From: Gnetum montanum
Taxonomy: Eukaryota; Streptophyta; Gnetopsida; Gnetales; Gnetaceae
Assembly: GCA_015680685.1 (NCBI GenBank)
Contig: MNCI01007588.1
Location: forward strand, 62,001 to 126,000
DNA: 64,000 bases
Reading direction: 5' to 3'
Shown: one piece after another, positions 35,041 to 46,372 of the stretch
Layout: each line of letters starts with the position of its first letter
How positions within the stretch are numbered: position 1 is the stretch's first letter
Notes under the pieces: generated by a model
Databases searched by the model: none
What the model was told of the DNA's origin: nothing
What the model saw: the letters and a program-made list of their open reading frames with translations, nothing else
Translations under genes and position numbers: made by a program

Positions 35041-35789
35041 AAATTTTCTCATCCTTCTATAAGCGAGTGAGCAAGCATACCATAGCTCTCCTTTTACACC
35101 AAGTGAGAAAGCACACTATAGTTCCAAAATAAAGCATTGGCAATTTACATGACATGTGTTACTGATGTCAACTTCTACATTTTTTCATTTGTAGTTTATT
35201 TGAATTTATGTATTGTGTGGTTTTCTTATCTTCTTGAAGTTGTGTTTGCAAGACAAAGCCCCAAACAGTCATGCAAAGGTGCATCTCATCACAGTAGCAA
35301 GTTGCCACATTACTTTGATGTGCATGATTAGACTAACTAAGCCTCTCAAGAGTGCACATTCCCTTTATCTAGTTATAGCCTGCTCACATAAACTCCTACA
35401 TCCCAATGCCCTCTCATTCCCCACATAGCAAAGATTGCAAACCTCTTTGATGCTCACGTGTTGTGACCACATGGCATCCTCTTCAAGTCAAACCGTAAAA
35501 TCCAAGGTGGATGTAACATAAGTCATCCCACGGAAAGCCTCTATTGGCTGGTCAAAGTTGAGATGGATGTAACACAAGTCATCCTATGGAAGAAACATCT
35601 ATCATACATATGCAATGTGGTTTTGCAAACACCAAAGCAAAGCCCATCTAGTGACATGCAACCCACATGATGAAAAGCACCTCACAGTAAGCATTTAGCA
35701 ACATGTAGATCCTAAAGTAGGTTCGTCCCATAGTAAAAAGTAAAAATAAAAAAGAGAAAAGAAATAGAAAGAGCAAAAGGGAAAGAGCA
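35041..35789 (+). other. Tat 3' untranslated region and polypurine tract
   Basis: No ORF with recognisable content. A 60-bp segment is duplicated at about 35,508 and 35,570 (ggatgtaaca(t/c)aagtcatcc). From 35,734 to 35,789 the strand is almost purely purine and ends AAAAGGGAAAGAGCA against the TGTCCC start of the LTR, so this is the likely polypurine tract. Confidence 0.65.
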
Positions 35790-37882
35790 TGTCCCAAAGC
35801 AACCCAGCAGCATTGTAATTTTGTAATCGGTTCAACCCTAAATTTACACTAACTCTCTTACAAGCACTCTAATGAGAGGTCAACGTTTTCAAGGGCAAGT
35901 AACTTTGGTGCCATGGTCATCATCAGCCATAAAGTCCTCACATTATAACATCTTGTTTGCACTTCATCCTCCCCTTTACCCCCAACACATCACCTACACC
36001 TTTTACTCTTGCCTCTCACCTACCATTTAGCATACCACTCTCCATAGCACTCTTGTGCATGGTGCAGCAACATCCAACCACACATTAAAGAGCGATGTTG
36101 GTAACAAGCTTTTTGTGATGTTTTGTTGTTATTTGTCGACATCCCCCAAGCCACTCCTACAAACATCAACAAAGAGGGGCCAATGAAAAACCACCAAATC
36201 CAAACTATAGCATCCCAACTATAAATTTTTCTAAGTGTTAGGACTATGCTCTCCATTTCCCTAGAGCATAATCAACCTCCAATGGAAAGTGTAGTCAAAA
36301 TGAAGGCCAAATTTGCAATTTTTTCTAAGTCTCAACACAAATCTAGTTGTAGAAAATTTTTCTAAGTGTTGGAACTATGCTCTTGACTACCCCAAAGCAT
36401 AGTCAGCCTCTAGTGAAGAATGTCGTCAACAAAAGGAGAAGTGTTCACAAGTCTCAATAAGTTCCAAGACTATGCTCACCCCCAATTGAGAGTGTAGTTA
36501 GCCTCTTGTGGGGAGCATAGTCTACAAGAAACTCATTTTCTCAAATGTTCACAGCACTGGGACTATGCTCTTCATTGCCACAGAGCATAGTTAGCCTCCA
36601 ATGGAGAGTGTAGTTAACATAGAGACCAATTTTTTCTGCAAATTTTTGTAAGTGTTGAAACTACACTCGACCCCAATTGAGAGTGTAGGTAGCCTCTCAT
36701 GGAGAGTGTAGTTAACACATGATCATTTTTGAAAATTTTTCTAAGTGTGGGACTATGCTCTCCCTAGTCCAAAGCATAGTCAAGTGTAGTCAACAAGAAC
36801 AACCTCAAGTAGCCTCCATAGCATAATGACACCACTCAGCTCAACTCTAACTCACCTTTAGCAAGCATAGTTAGCAAAATGCTTCTCTTTTGTATCTTCT
36901 TTTGCCCAAAATTGTACCTACGCTCGAGCCCACACAAGAGCATGGAGAGCATAGTCCCAGAGTATAGTCTTCAATTTCCATTTTTCTCAAGTACCTTGCA
37001 ATCTTCTTAACATACACATGCGATCAACAACATAGTCACAGTCTCGTAGAGTTTGGCAAAGCATAGCAAAGCACAACACCACCAACCCAGTGGAGAGTGT
37101 AGTTGGATGAGAGCATAGTCCCACCTGTCCCCTTTGCCATGTGGAAGAAACCCTGCATTCTATGCTAACCCTAAAGCTATAAATACCCATGCCTTTAATG
37201 TTTTTAGGGTTGGAAAATTTAAGGGTTGGGTGATTTTTGATGTGAGCAAATCTAAGGAGCACTTGGAAGAAGTCTAAAAGCATATTAGCAAAGTTGCAAA
37301 CCACCATAGTCCATTGGGACACCACAATTAATAGTACATCATGGCAACCAAACTAGCAAACGCAAACATCTTGGTGGAGCACTAATCTTTGTAACTAGAC
37401 ACCTCCGAGACTATGACTATGCTGTCCACTACACCCATTGTACACTGTGTACTTTCTAACCCCTTTTGGTGTTAATTATGCTCAACCCCATTTGAGGTGG
37501 TATTTGCTTCTCTCTCTCTCTCTTTTTCTTTGCATTTTTCACACTTTACTTGTATTTTTTATTGTTGTACTTCTTATTCATGCCTAAAACTACATTTGGG
37601 TGGTGGTCTACACATGTTGACACCATCCACTTCATCAAAACTCTTAACTATGCTCAACCCCACTAACACCATGAACACTGCCTACACACTTAATACCATT
37701 TCACATCAACATTGCAGCTAACCATGTTACACCCTTGTTGCATCTAGTAAGTCCCTACTTGATTGGCTAGACCATTTAGGGCATCCCATCTCTGCTTCCA
37801 ATAGGCCCTCACGTGAATTTAGGGTTAGGCTGTGAGCCCATTGACCTCGGTGTTCTAGTCGTCAACGTTTTCAGTTGCTACA
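35790..37882 (+). repeat. Tat 3' LTR (about 2.1 kb)
   Basis: It starts TGTCCC after the purine tract and ends GCTACA. The section 36,221-36,720 is made of roughly 100-bp units in which GACTATGCTC and GAGAGTGTAGT lie in inverted order. TATAAATA is at 37,178-37,185, and a (CT)n run at 37,509-37,523. The right 1.3 kb matches the 5' LTR. Five bases after it are TTGTT; no matching copy flanks the truncated 5' LTR. Confidence 0.8.
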
Positions 37883-38480
37883 TTGTTGACTACCAAACAA
37901 CCATAGTCTAAATTGGAGAAATAGGTGGTCAATTCATACTTCTTGTACAAAGTTAAGTTCAAGCATCACAAAGACACCAAGTAGAAACTTGAGGTTGCAA
38001 ATGTAGAACTCGATGTTCTCATGTAATGCTTCATCAATAAATGGTCTAAAGTTGAGAACCTGGCCAGGAGAATGAGTGACTACCAAGAGCTGTAGAATGT
38101 AGTAAAGGTGTTCAATGTTCAATGTAAATTTTTTGCTACCTGGTTCATGAATGCAAAGGAGCTATTCCTAGCAATTCCCTATCCTTGGGATGTTCCCACA
38201 CCTAACCATATTCGCAATGCAGCATGGACTATATATGATCCTAGGAGTAAAGAGAAGAACATGAAGGTACTTTTGGACATCTTTCATCTTCCACTAGAAG
38301 TTGCAGCTACTACAGGACAACCACAACGTGTGCTTGAAGCAAAGAAAGATCCTTCAAAGCCTCAGGAACCTCCACTGCTTGGGACCATTTGAACTTCTTC
38401 CTCATCTTTGCATCATCAAAGGAATTGTATTTGTCATTTTTGTCCATGTGCTCAATTTTTTGGTCCTAAACATCAAAATT
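37883..38480 (+). pseudogene. Element P: C-terminal part of the unknown third ORF
   Basis: The translated frame shows a Lys/Glu-rich stretch, then FFATWFMNAKELFLAIPYPWDVPTP (shown in part as FLAIPYPWDVPTP), corresponding to FVAWYVKANQ and PCPWEVPTP at the end of the E1 third ORF. An open part runs 38,108-38,392. It sits, as in E1, shortly before a polypurine tract and an LTR of the same family. This independent second copy argues that the ORF belongs to the element family and was not a one-time capture. The 5' part is missing because the Tat element ends at 37,882. Confidence 0.65.
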
Positions 38481-38647
38481 TTGTAATGATTGTAAATCTG
38501 TACACTTGGGCACTTAGTGTTTGTTTATGTTTGTGTTTGTGAATGTCAATAATTAGTCAATAATCCCATACCTTCCCAAAATTTTGTGGGAAACTTGTTC
38601 CTCATTTTGTTCACTTAAGGACAAATTTTCATTTAGTTATGAGAGTA

Positions 38648-39470
38648 TTATGAGTCATGTTTTCTTGGGTTTCATTGATGCAATGTTTGTTTTCACCTAT
38701 AGATACATGCTCACCCATTGTGTTTATGGCATCTTTGGTCATAGTTGAAGCAGAGCTCTTGTAATTTTCTTACTTGAAAGTTACAATATTTTTCTAAGTG
38801 TCCACAATGGGAGCCACAGAGTGTATAGATCTTTATTTGAGCACATCTTTACCTGAGCACAGTAATGTATGTAGTAATAAAAATGAACTTTCTAATAAAC
38901 CTTGTAGCACTTTGAAATAGATTAAATTTTTACTTATGCATTTATTGTTTTATGCAATTTCCTTTAATGCTTTAAGTAATTAAGTAATCAATTAAACTAA
39001 ATTAAGCTAGATTAAATAGCAATTAATTAAGCACATAAGTATGATAACTTCGAGCATTTGCTTAGTGCTTAGTAATCTCAATAATGCTTAACATTTAATA
39101 ACCCAGTAGCATTAAACATCTTCAAAATGTGTACGACAAGTGGGAATGGATGCTTTTGTTAAGATTAGCTAGCTATAGCTAGTTAGATTCAATTAACAAT
39201 TTAATTATTTTATTTTAGACATTATTATTTACCCTTAGGAAACTTAAAGTATAAAATGTAAAAATGATAAAAATCATATGTCTCAATTGCACTTAATCAT
39301 ACCTTTGCATTTCACAAGTGTAATTGGAAAGATAATGATTACAATGATTAGTTTCACCTCCTAGAGACCAGTGTACTTAGAAGGCTATAAGTCCAAAGAA
39401 TTTGACTAGATCACTCATGAACGCTTAGTGATTCATACGGTTGGATGTAGGATCTACTCACCGCTCATCA
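38648..39470 (+). repeat. Element P 3' LTR (823 bp)
   Basis: It is preceded by GTTATGAGAGTA, a decayed polypurine tract, starts TTATGA (decayed TGATGA) and ends GCTCATCA. It shares long segments with the LTRs of I and O, for example agcaattaattaagcacata. The GATATC module is lost from U3 here and no clear TATA box remains. No primer site follows, so it is a 3' LTR. Confidence 0.82.
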
Positions 39471-42349
39471 CTAATGACATAGGATATAAAATATGTAACT
39501 ACTAAAAATGAATTGAGTTGGAAAAGCCATAGAATGTACTTGAAACTCTAACTTATGCAACAAAAAAAAAGCCAAAATAGGTATAACATGTATCATGATG
39601 TAAATGGAAAGTTAGCATATGACACCTGCTGTTTGATGATTATTGATGTTATACCCTTTGGTCACCAAGTAGTTTACTTCATACAATGGAGCATTAAGCA
39701 CTAATGAATTAGCTTTAGCATGAGCTTAGATGTTTGTTGGCATAGTGATGAATTTGATAAGGTCCTCTAATTCCAAGATATGCTCTTTGAAGTTGAAATA
39801 TGATCAAAAATAAAAAGATTTATCTTCTTCTACCTCATTGCTACAATAATCTAAGATAAGTCTTTACCTCCAAGAGTTTAATCTTTGGATATGAATGCTA
39901 AAGAAACAACATCTAATGTAAGAGTAATTACTATAGTGATCAGAGCATGAGTAGATTAGTTCTACATAATTTGAAATGATACCTTATTCCTTGTTTGAAT
40001 ATGGTGTTTATATACATGTCCTTTTTCATTTTCTTTATCATTGAATGTTGCTTCTTTTTTGTATCCTTGTTAGGATCATAATGATTAGTGTAGGAGTAGG
40101 AAGCAAGGGCAATTCTTATGACCTTAATGGAAAAGGAGGATGAGATGATGGTAGAATAGCATATGATAATACATGTGGCTAATCAACTAGTTTAGATGGG
40201 ATATGTAAAGGTAACAAGTTTCTTGGAGAAAAAGGAAGATAGTTAAACATGGGATTTTAGTGAATGGGAAATACACATATTGAGGTGTTGTATCGATAAT
40301 GAATGAAGCTCTACATGAAGTCAGAGTTATAGAAGCATTAGGATTATCTAAGGAAAGGATAATTGTAAAGGGATGTTTGGAACTTCATGGATTCTATCGG
40401 ATAGATGATTACAAATTATTTTGAAAGGATCCTATTTAAATGACAAATCCAATTTTAGGATGATTATCTTTGTGCTACAAGAAAAATGCTAAAACTCTCC
40501 TTGAGTGAGTTAAATGGGTTTTAAAAGATTTACATATCTTGCTTGCTAAGCTGCATTAATGTATTAAAAACCAACTTCCTTTTTCCACCAACACTTTGAT
40601 GTCATCTTTGAGTGTGTTGTAATTGTCTCTGTCATGTCCCATAGCTTCATGGTAATAATAGAATTTGTTGGGGTTATATCACTTTGGGACTGATGGATCT
40701 CCTTATACATGTTATGAAGGGTTAGTGGCCAAAGTCTACAACCATTTGAATCTAGTTTACATCTACTTTAAGATCTATTTTAGGATTATGTGCTCCTCTT
40801 TCAATAGCATGTTATTAAAATATGTGTAGATTATCATAAATTTGTGGTATTTGAATCTTTCCTTAAGTGGTCTTCTTTGCTAGCACCCATTTGATGAAGT
40901 TTTCTAATGTTGTTGAACTTCTCATTCGTGCTATCATTTCCTCAATTAGTTCATGATGAGTTCAACAAGGCTTGGTTCATATAAGTCACTGTTTGACCTA
41001 TGTGAAAAGAGACTTTCTTCTTTCTAGCTACCTTCTTAGTCTTATTGTGAAAGTTCACCCATTTTAGATCATTACATTGAATGATAACCTTCTTAATGTG
41101 TTTCACCGAAGTAATGACATCATCAAGGCTAAGTGTTCTAGGATAGACCAACTTGCCCCTAATATAATCATTGAAAACTCCCTAAAAATATTTAATAGCT
41201 AATAATTAAGTAGTGGATGGGCAAGCTCCATTGTGATTGAAGTCCATCTAGAGATAAATTTGGAGATAGGCTCATTAAGATCTTTCTTGATCATTAACAA
41301 CCTATGTAGTATGCTACCTCTACTAATATTGTACATAAATCACTCCATGATGGCTATGTAGAGTTTCTTCAATGAAGTGGTACACCCATGAAGAAGAGAC
41401 ATGTACCATTCAAGGTCTTTACCTATTAATAAGTTTGAAAAACTCCTTGGAATTATATTAGGTTTATTTGCTAATAACATACACTCATTATGAAATTTAA
41501 TGACAAAATTAGTGGGACTAGATTCTCCATTATACATGGTAAAATTTGATAATAAAACCCCTTTAGAAACTTGGGTAGGTGGGATTAATGAGCTAATAAG
41601 GTTAACAAGGATATGGATAATAAAAACTGTAGGACTTCCCCCATGTAATGTTATAGCCTTTCAGGTCTAATCCACATTAGCTTGCAATTGGACTGATAAG
41701 TCTTTAAGTAGAAATGTGAATTCAAGAGGCACACTAGGAATAGCTAGCATAGCAAAATTACCCAAGATGGAATTATGGCCAAGTAACACAAGCTAATAAG
41801 GTGCAATTGTGGGTAAGAAAAATAATTGGGAAATGTTATAATGAGATAATGGTTGAGAAGGTGGGAAGAATGGAAGTGAGACTTATTATTGTTGAACTAG
41901 TGGTATCATGAATAATGGTAAAAAAATGTTTAGTAAGTTATTACAATCTTGAACTTGTAGTTGGGATGCTAGAATTACAACTGTTGTATTAGGGAACAAG
42001 TTGTATGTTCACGCTAGGGTAACAATAGGAGGAGTGAAGGTAGCTGGAGTAACTAAAGCAAGAGATACATGGTAGATAGGTTAAGTGAGATACAAGTTCA
42101 TAGGATTGGTGGAATTAATTAAATGAATGTACTTAGGAGATTCATTTGATGGTTGGATAAGATGTTAGTGGAGTGATTCTGTCACCATTGAAAGATGAGG
42201 ATTTTCATCCTCTTCATCAACATGGATGCTAACATGATCTCCTCCTTTGCTTTGATGATTTTGAAATTCATAGCTCCTATTAAAGTTGATATTAGGATGA
42301 TCCACTTTGTAATCCATCATAGTTTTTCATTGCTATATTTTGGCATCGG
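39471..42349 (-). pseudogene. Minus-strand Gypsy gag relic, X family
   Basis: Reading from right to left, an acidic N-terminal part (NPHLSMVTESLH near 42,190) is followed by a Pro-rich region. The capsid segment at 41,340-41,640 has FHNECMLLANKPNIIPRSFS and LEWYMSLLHG, and a Lys-rich block with KKVARKKKVSFH lies at 40,951-41,151. Near 40,620 a segment with GHDRDNYNTLKDDI-like spacing resembles the gag end before protease. The rest, to 39,471, is too decayed to read. Many stops and frame changes are present. Element O (start 42,350) cuts its upstream end. Confidence 0.55.
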
Positions 42350-43231
42350 TGATAAAGTCAATTATTGGTCACCAAGGATATCACATTAACGATGTCATTT
42401 ATACAATATCGTAGCCCATGCTACATCATCATTGATATGATATCTCTAGATGTGGGTAGTTTTATAAATACAACACTTGGGTGCATAATCCAAAAAAAAT
42501 TTCATTCCACACCTTACCTAAACTCTTGCACTTTTGTTCCATAGTATTAGTGATAAAAGTGAATGCCCGCAGTTCGATGTCTAATAGTTGAATGGAGTCT
42601 TTATTCAAATAGATTATACTTGGGCATCGATTGTGAATGGAAATAAAGATCAAGATTACTTCACATCATTGCAACATCCACTTAGTATTTATTGTGTTTA
42701 CATAGAATAATGTTTTGTGCTTTCTAGCTTAATGTTTTACCTTTCCAAAGCACTTTACTTTTACTCATTTATAGTAAGAAAAATGAGTACAACTAATTTC
42801 AAGCACTTAAGTATAATCATTTGGTAAGCCTAGTAGAGTTATTGCCTGGTACACCCAGTAGCATAATGCTTGGTAACCCAGTAACAATTATGCAAAGCTT
42901 AAGGTGTGTATAGCAAATCAAGAATGGATACTCATCACATAGATTGTATTATATTTACTTACCTATTATCACTTATACTTAGTAATTACTCTATTTTCAT
43001 TATGGCTACACTTAGAAGCATTTTAGGCCTCACAACATCAATTATCATATGCCTCATAGTGAGCTAAACCATATGCTTAGATTTCATTAGCTCCACATGG
43101 AAAGATAATGGTCTCAAACTTCAACTCAATTACTAGCATACCAACATTTTCTATCTATAGATTATGATTGAGTCATGCGTGAACGCTCATGACTTGTATG
43201 GTTGGATGTTGGATTGCTCCATCGGTTATCA
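42350..43231 (+). repeat. Element O 5' LTR (882 bp)
   Basis: It starts TGATAAAG and ends TTATCA directly before the primer site. TATAAATA is at 42,463-42,470. U3 holds decayed GATATC copies (for example 42,434-42,442). The right part shares aagtataatcatttggtaa-type and cattggttgtgaacgctcat-type sequence with the other family LTRs. Confidence 0.85.
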
Positions 43232-43232
43232 T

Positions 43233-43250
43233 TGGTGCCATTATTAAGGA
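43233..43250 (+). other. Element O primer binding site, tRNA-Asp type, decayed
   Basis: TGGTGCCATTATTAAGGA follows the LTR. It differs from the tRNA-Asp complement at six positions, all transitions. Confidence 0.7.
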
Positions 43251-43372
43251 TAGTTAATGTGTGCTAAGTAGTTGATTTCACAAAATTTGTTGTATTAGGA
43301 ATCCAAAGTTAAAATTTATAATCGTTAAACAAATTTAACATACACATATTTAATAAGAATCATAGTTTCAAC

Positions 43373-45316
43373 ATGGCTTCACTTAAGGATAAATCATCAC
43401 ATGCCAAAGAACTACAAAGAGGGAATGATAAAAATAGTGATGAAGAAGATTGGGGGATGCCCATGAAAACTAGAATCACATATACTCACATTGATCCTTA
43501 CTATGTAGACTTTACATTCATATTTCATCAAGATGAGCAAATGAGGTGGAGAGACATACAAGGAAACATAATCCTACCTCCAAAGCGAGTAGCACTCAAC
43601 ATGCTTCAAACTACCCTAAGGAGAATGAGTCTAAACGAGGTACAAGAAGGGTACCATGTGGCTAAGCACATGACAAGATCCTACTAGCCCATAGAGGAAA
43701 AAGAGAAAAGAGATTCTAATATGAAAATTAAGCATGTACACAACAAAGGGAAGTAGGTCAACACTTCAATTGTCCTAGAAGAACTCAATGGTGACACATT
43801 TGTTGTAGAAAAACTCCACCAACACCATGAGGATCCTTTTGAAACATCTATCATCCAACTTGAAGAACCTATCAAAGTTTAATTACATTTTGCCCTGGCA
43901 GAGACACCCAACAAAAGACAATAGACTCCAAGTATAAGTAGAAATCAAGGCCAAGAGTTTCTACTAAATCCCACAAGGAGGAATACCAAAGTCCTAGAGT
44001 AAGGACAAGTCTACATCATTCTCCTACAACCTCATCTTCATCCTCACAATCATTAGTGGACTTTAAAAGGAGTAGATAGAGATAATGGGACCATGATAGG
44101 GAAGAATAAAGAACTCATGATCACTATAACCATCACCCAAGATACTCCAATGAGGAAGCTAAAGGCCATGAACTAAGAAAGCATAGGGATAGAAGAGAGG
44201 ATAGAGAGTAGTATGAGCACTGAAGGGGGCACCACTATAATAAAGTACACTAACTCGATCATGATGATGAACCCCTATTAGCAACCTACAATATGATCAA
44301 TATTCAGAAAGCTATCTATATACTAACCAAGCATGTTAGGGATAGCTGCAGCAAGCAACTAGACATGAGTAACATGCCCAGATTTGAGGGTGGTTATAAT
44401 GTTGATCCTCAACACCACCTTCAACCATTCCATGATGCTTGTGCCCTACAAAACATAGAAAGTGAGTGGCATAAATTGAAGTTATTCCCAAGGACACTTA
44501 TAAAATAAGCTAAAAGCTCGTATCAATCACTTGAACCAAAATCAATTAGGAGATGGAGTACCATGCTAGAGTTTTTCAATGACAAATCTAGAATTATTAC
44601 CAAGTGTCCAATCTATGACAATAGAGCCAAGGATGGAAAAAAGGGACCCATGAATCCCTTGATGCAGTAATGGACCGATACTATTTACTATTACATAGGT
44701 GTCCAAGTGATGGATTTTCTCAATGGGAGCAACTAAGGCACATTGTTAATGGGCTTCAAAACAAGACTAGGAAGACCATTGGGGTTTATGCATAAGGCTA
44801 ATCATCCAAAATTTATATCCATCAAATACAAAGGTTAATTGATCAAGTGCCCAAGAAAGAAGGTGAATGAAGGAAAAGAGAATTAGTAGAAGAATACAAT
44901 AGAGATCCATCCATTAGAAAAAGGGATGCAAGAGTTTATGACTTACAAGAAGAAGAGACCTTTGACCAAGTGATTCCTAAGAAGACTCTACGCATTAAAA
45001 AATCTATCAATGACATAGTAGCTAAGGTACAAAAGATGTGGATTTCAATTGATAAGAAGTTTGCAATAGCTTTAAAGATTGTGGAGAAATGAACTAAGCA
45101 AGCCTTAAATAAAGGCAAGAACTAAAAAAAGAATAAAGACTTTGGAAAAAAGGAAAAAGTAGCTTTAGTGGTTGAATGTTCAAAAACAAGCTCTGAAGAT
45201 GAGGAAGGATGTGTCATATGCAAATACAAACATCCCAAGGGATGTTCTATAATGGCACACTTACAAGAAATAAGGGTATATGCACTTAACCCTAACTTTA
45301 TCAAGAAGGAGATGCC
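43373..45316 (+). pseudogene. Element O gag, first part
   Basis: The start at 43,373 (MASLKDKSSHAKELQRG) follows the primer site by 120 bases and heads a 104-codon open frame. It contains DPYYVDFTFIFHQDEQMRW, a segment shared with gag of I. The capsid region (44,290-44,800) is split by frame changes. Near 45,200 is the knuckle-like CVICKYKHPKGC, followed by MAHLQEIRVYALNP, shared with E1 and I. The gene is cut at 45,316 by element I and resumes at 60,681. Confidence 0.8.
45312..45316 (+). repeat. Target duplication of element I, left copy (ATGCC)
   Basis: The five bases before the I 5' LTR match ATGCT at 60,681-60,685 after its 3' LTR with one C/T difference. Confidence 0.85.
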
Positions 45317-46209
45317 TAATGAAGTGTATTTTTATCAGCTTCGATATATTAGATCTTTGATATTGAAGCCCTGATATTGGATACTTGATATCAGGGACCA
45401 AGAAGCAATGTCAAACATTCGATATCATGGGATGTGTGTCAACCTATAAATATAGCGCTTGGGTGCACAATTTGGGAATAAGTTTTTGTCGTAGCATTGC
45501 AAGCTTTTGCAATTTCTTTTCTTCAGAGCTAGAATATTTTCCAAAGTGTTAGTAGCATAAGCCATTGAGTGTTTGAAACATTATTCGAGCATTGTTGTAC
45601 CTTAGCATGGCAATGTGTGTAGCAATAAAGATGAGCTTTTTGATAAACCTTGTAGCACCTTAGCTAGATTCATTATTTTATTTATGCATTTAATGTTTTA
45701 TGTAATTTCATTTAATGCTCCCAAGTAATTAAGATAAATGAAGCTAAGATAAGTTAGCTAAGTTAAATAGCAATTAATTAAGCACATAAGCATGACCATT
45801 TGAGCATGCACATGACACTTGGTAATCCCAACAATGCTTAATGTTTAGTAACCTAACAGCATTATACATGTTCAGGATGTGCACGAAACATGGAACCAGA
45901 TGCTTATGTTAGGATAGTTAGCTATTAATTGGCAATTAAATTAGTTAAATTGTCTTATAAATTGAGTTTCAACTTGTTATTAATTGTAGATGAATAAAAT
46001 ATAAAATAATAAAAATCATGTGCCTCAATTGCACTTAACCATAAAAGTAAGCTCCACAAGTGTAGTTGAGAAGACAACAATCGTCACAATTAGATTTCAT
46101 GTCTTGGAACCAATGCACTTAGGAACTTAAGGCCTATGGAATTCAACTGGATCATGCATGAACATTTTTGATTCAGATGGTTGAGTGTAGGGGTACTCAC
46201 CGCTCATCA
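45317..46209 (+). repeat. Element I 5' LTR (893 bp)
   Basis: It starts TAATGAAG (TGATGAAG in the 3' copy) and ends GCTCATCA. GATATTGGATACTTGATATC at 45,373-45,392 differs from the perfect module in E1 only by transitions. TATAAATA is at 45,445-45,452. Confidence 0.92.
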
Positions 46210-46210
46210 T

Positions 46211-46228
46211 TAGCATCATTATTGGGAA
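46211..46228 (+). other. Element I primer binding site, decayed tRNA-Asp type
   Basis: TAGCATCATTATTGGGAA lies one base after the LTR and aligns with the tRNA-Asp complement with C-to-T and G-to-A changes. Confidence 0.68.
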
Positions 46229-46372
46229 CCTTTAGTTTGTTATGTGCACTATCTAGGACTTAGTGAAAAATTAGTTAACATTGTTGGAGTGAACCCTAAA
46301 GTGATATCATACCTCAGAATAACTACAACAATTATAAGCAAGCATACTACATTTTGTATCTTCTAATACAAG

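Larger units (their letters stand above)
15787..37882 (+). mobile_element. Tat-lineage Ty3/Gypsy element, disrupted by a 10-kb insert region
   Basis: The order is truncated 5' LTR, primer site, 24-bp array, gag, protease, tandem array, antisense spliced pseudogene with a pararetrovirus inside, then RT, RNase H, archaeal-type second RNase H, integrase, tandem array, purine tract and 3' LTR. The second RNase H marks the plant Tat lineage, and the Pro-rich gag fits. The left flank is X3 LTR and the right flank is the third ORF of an Athila-type element, so the flanks do not belong together and no target duplication is found. All coding parts contain stops. Confidence 0.82.
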
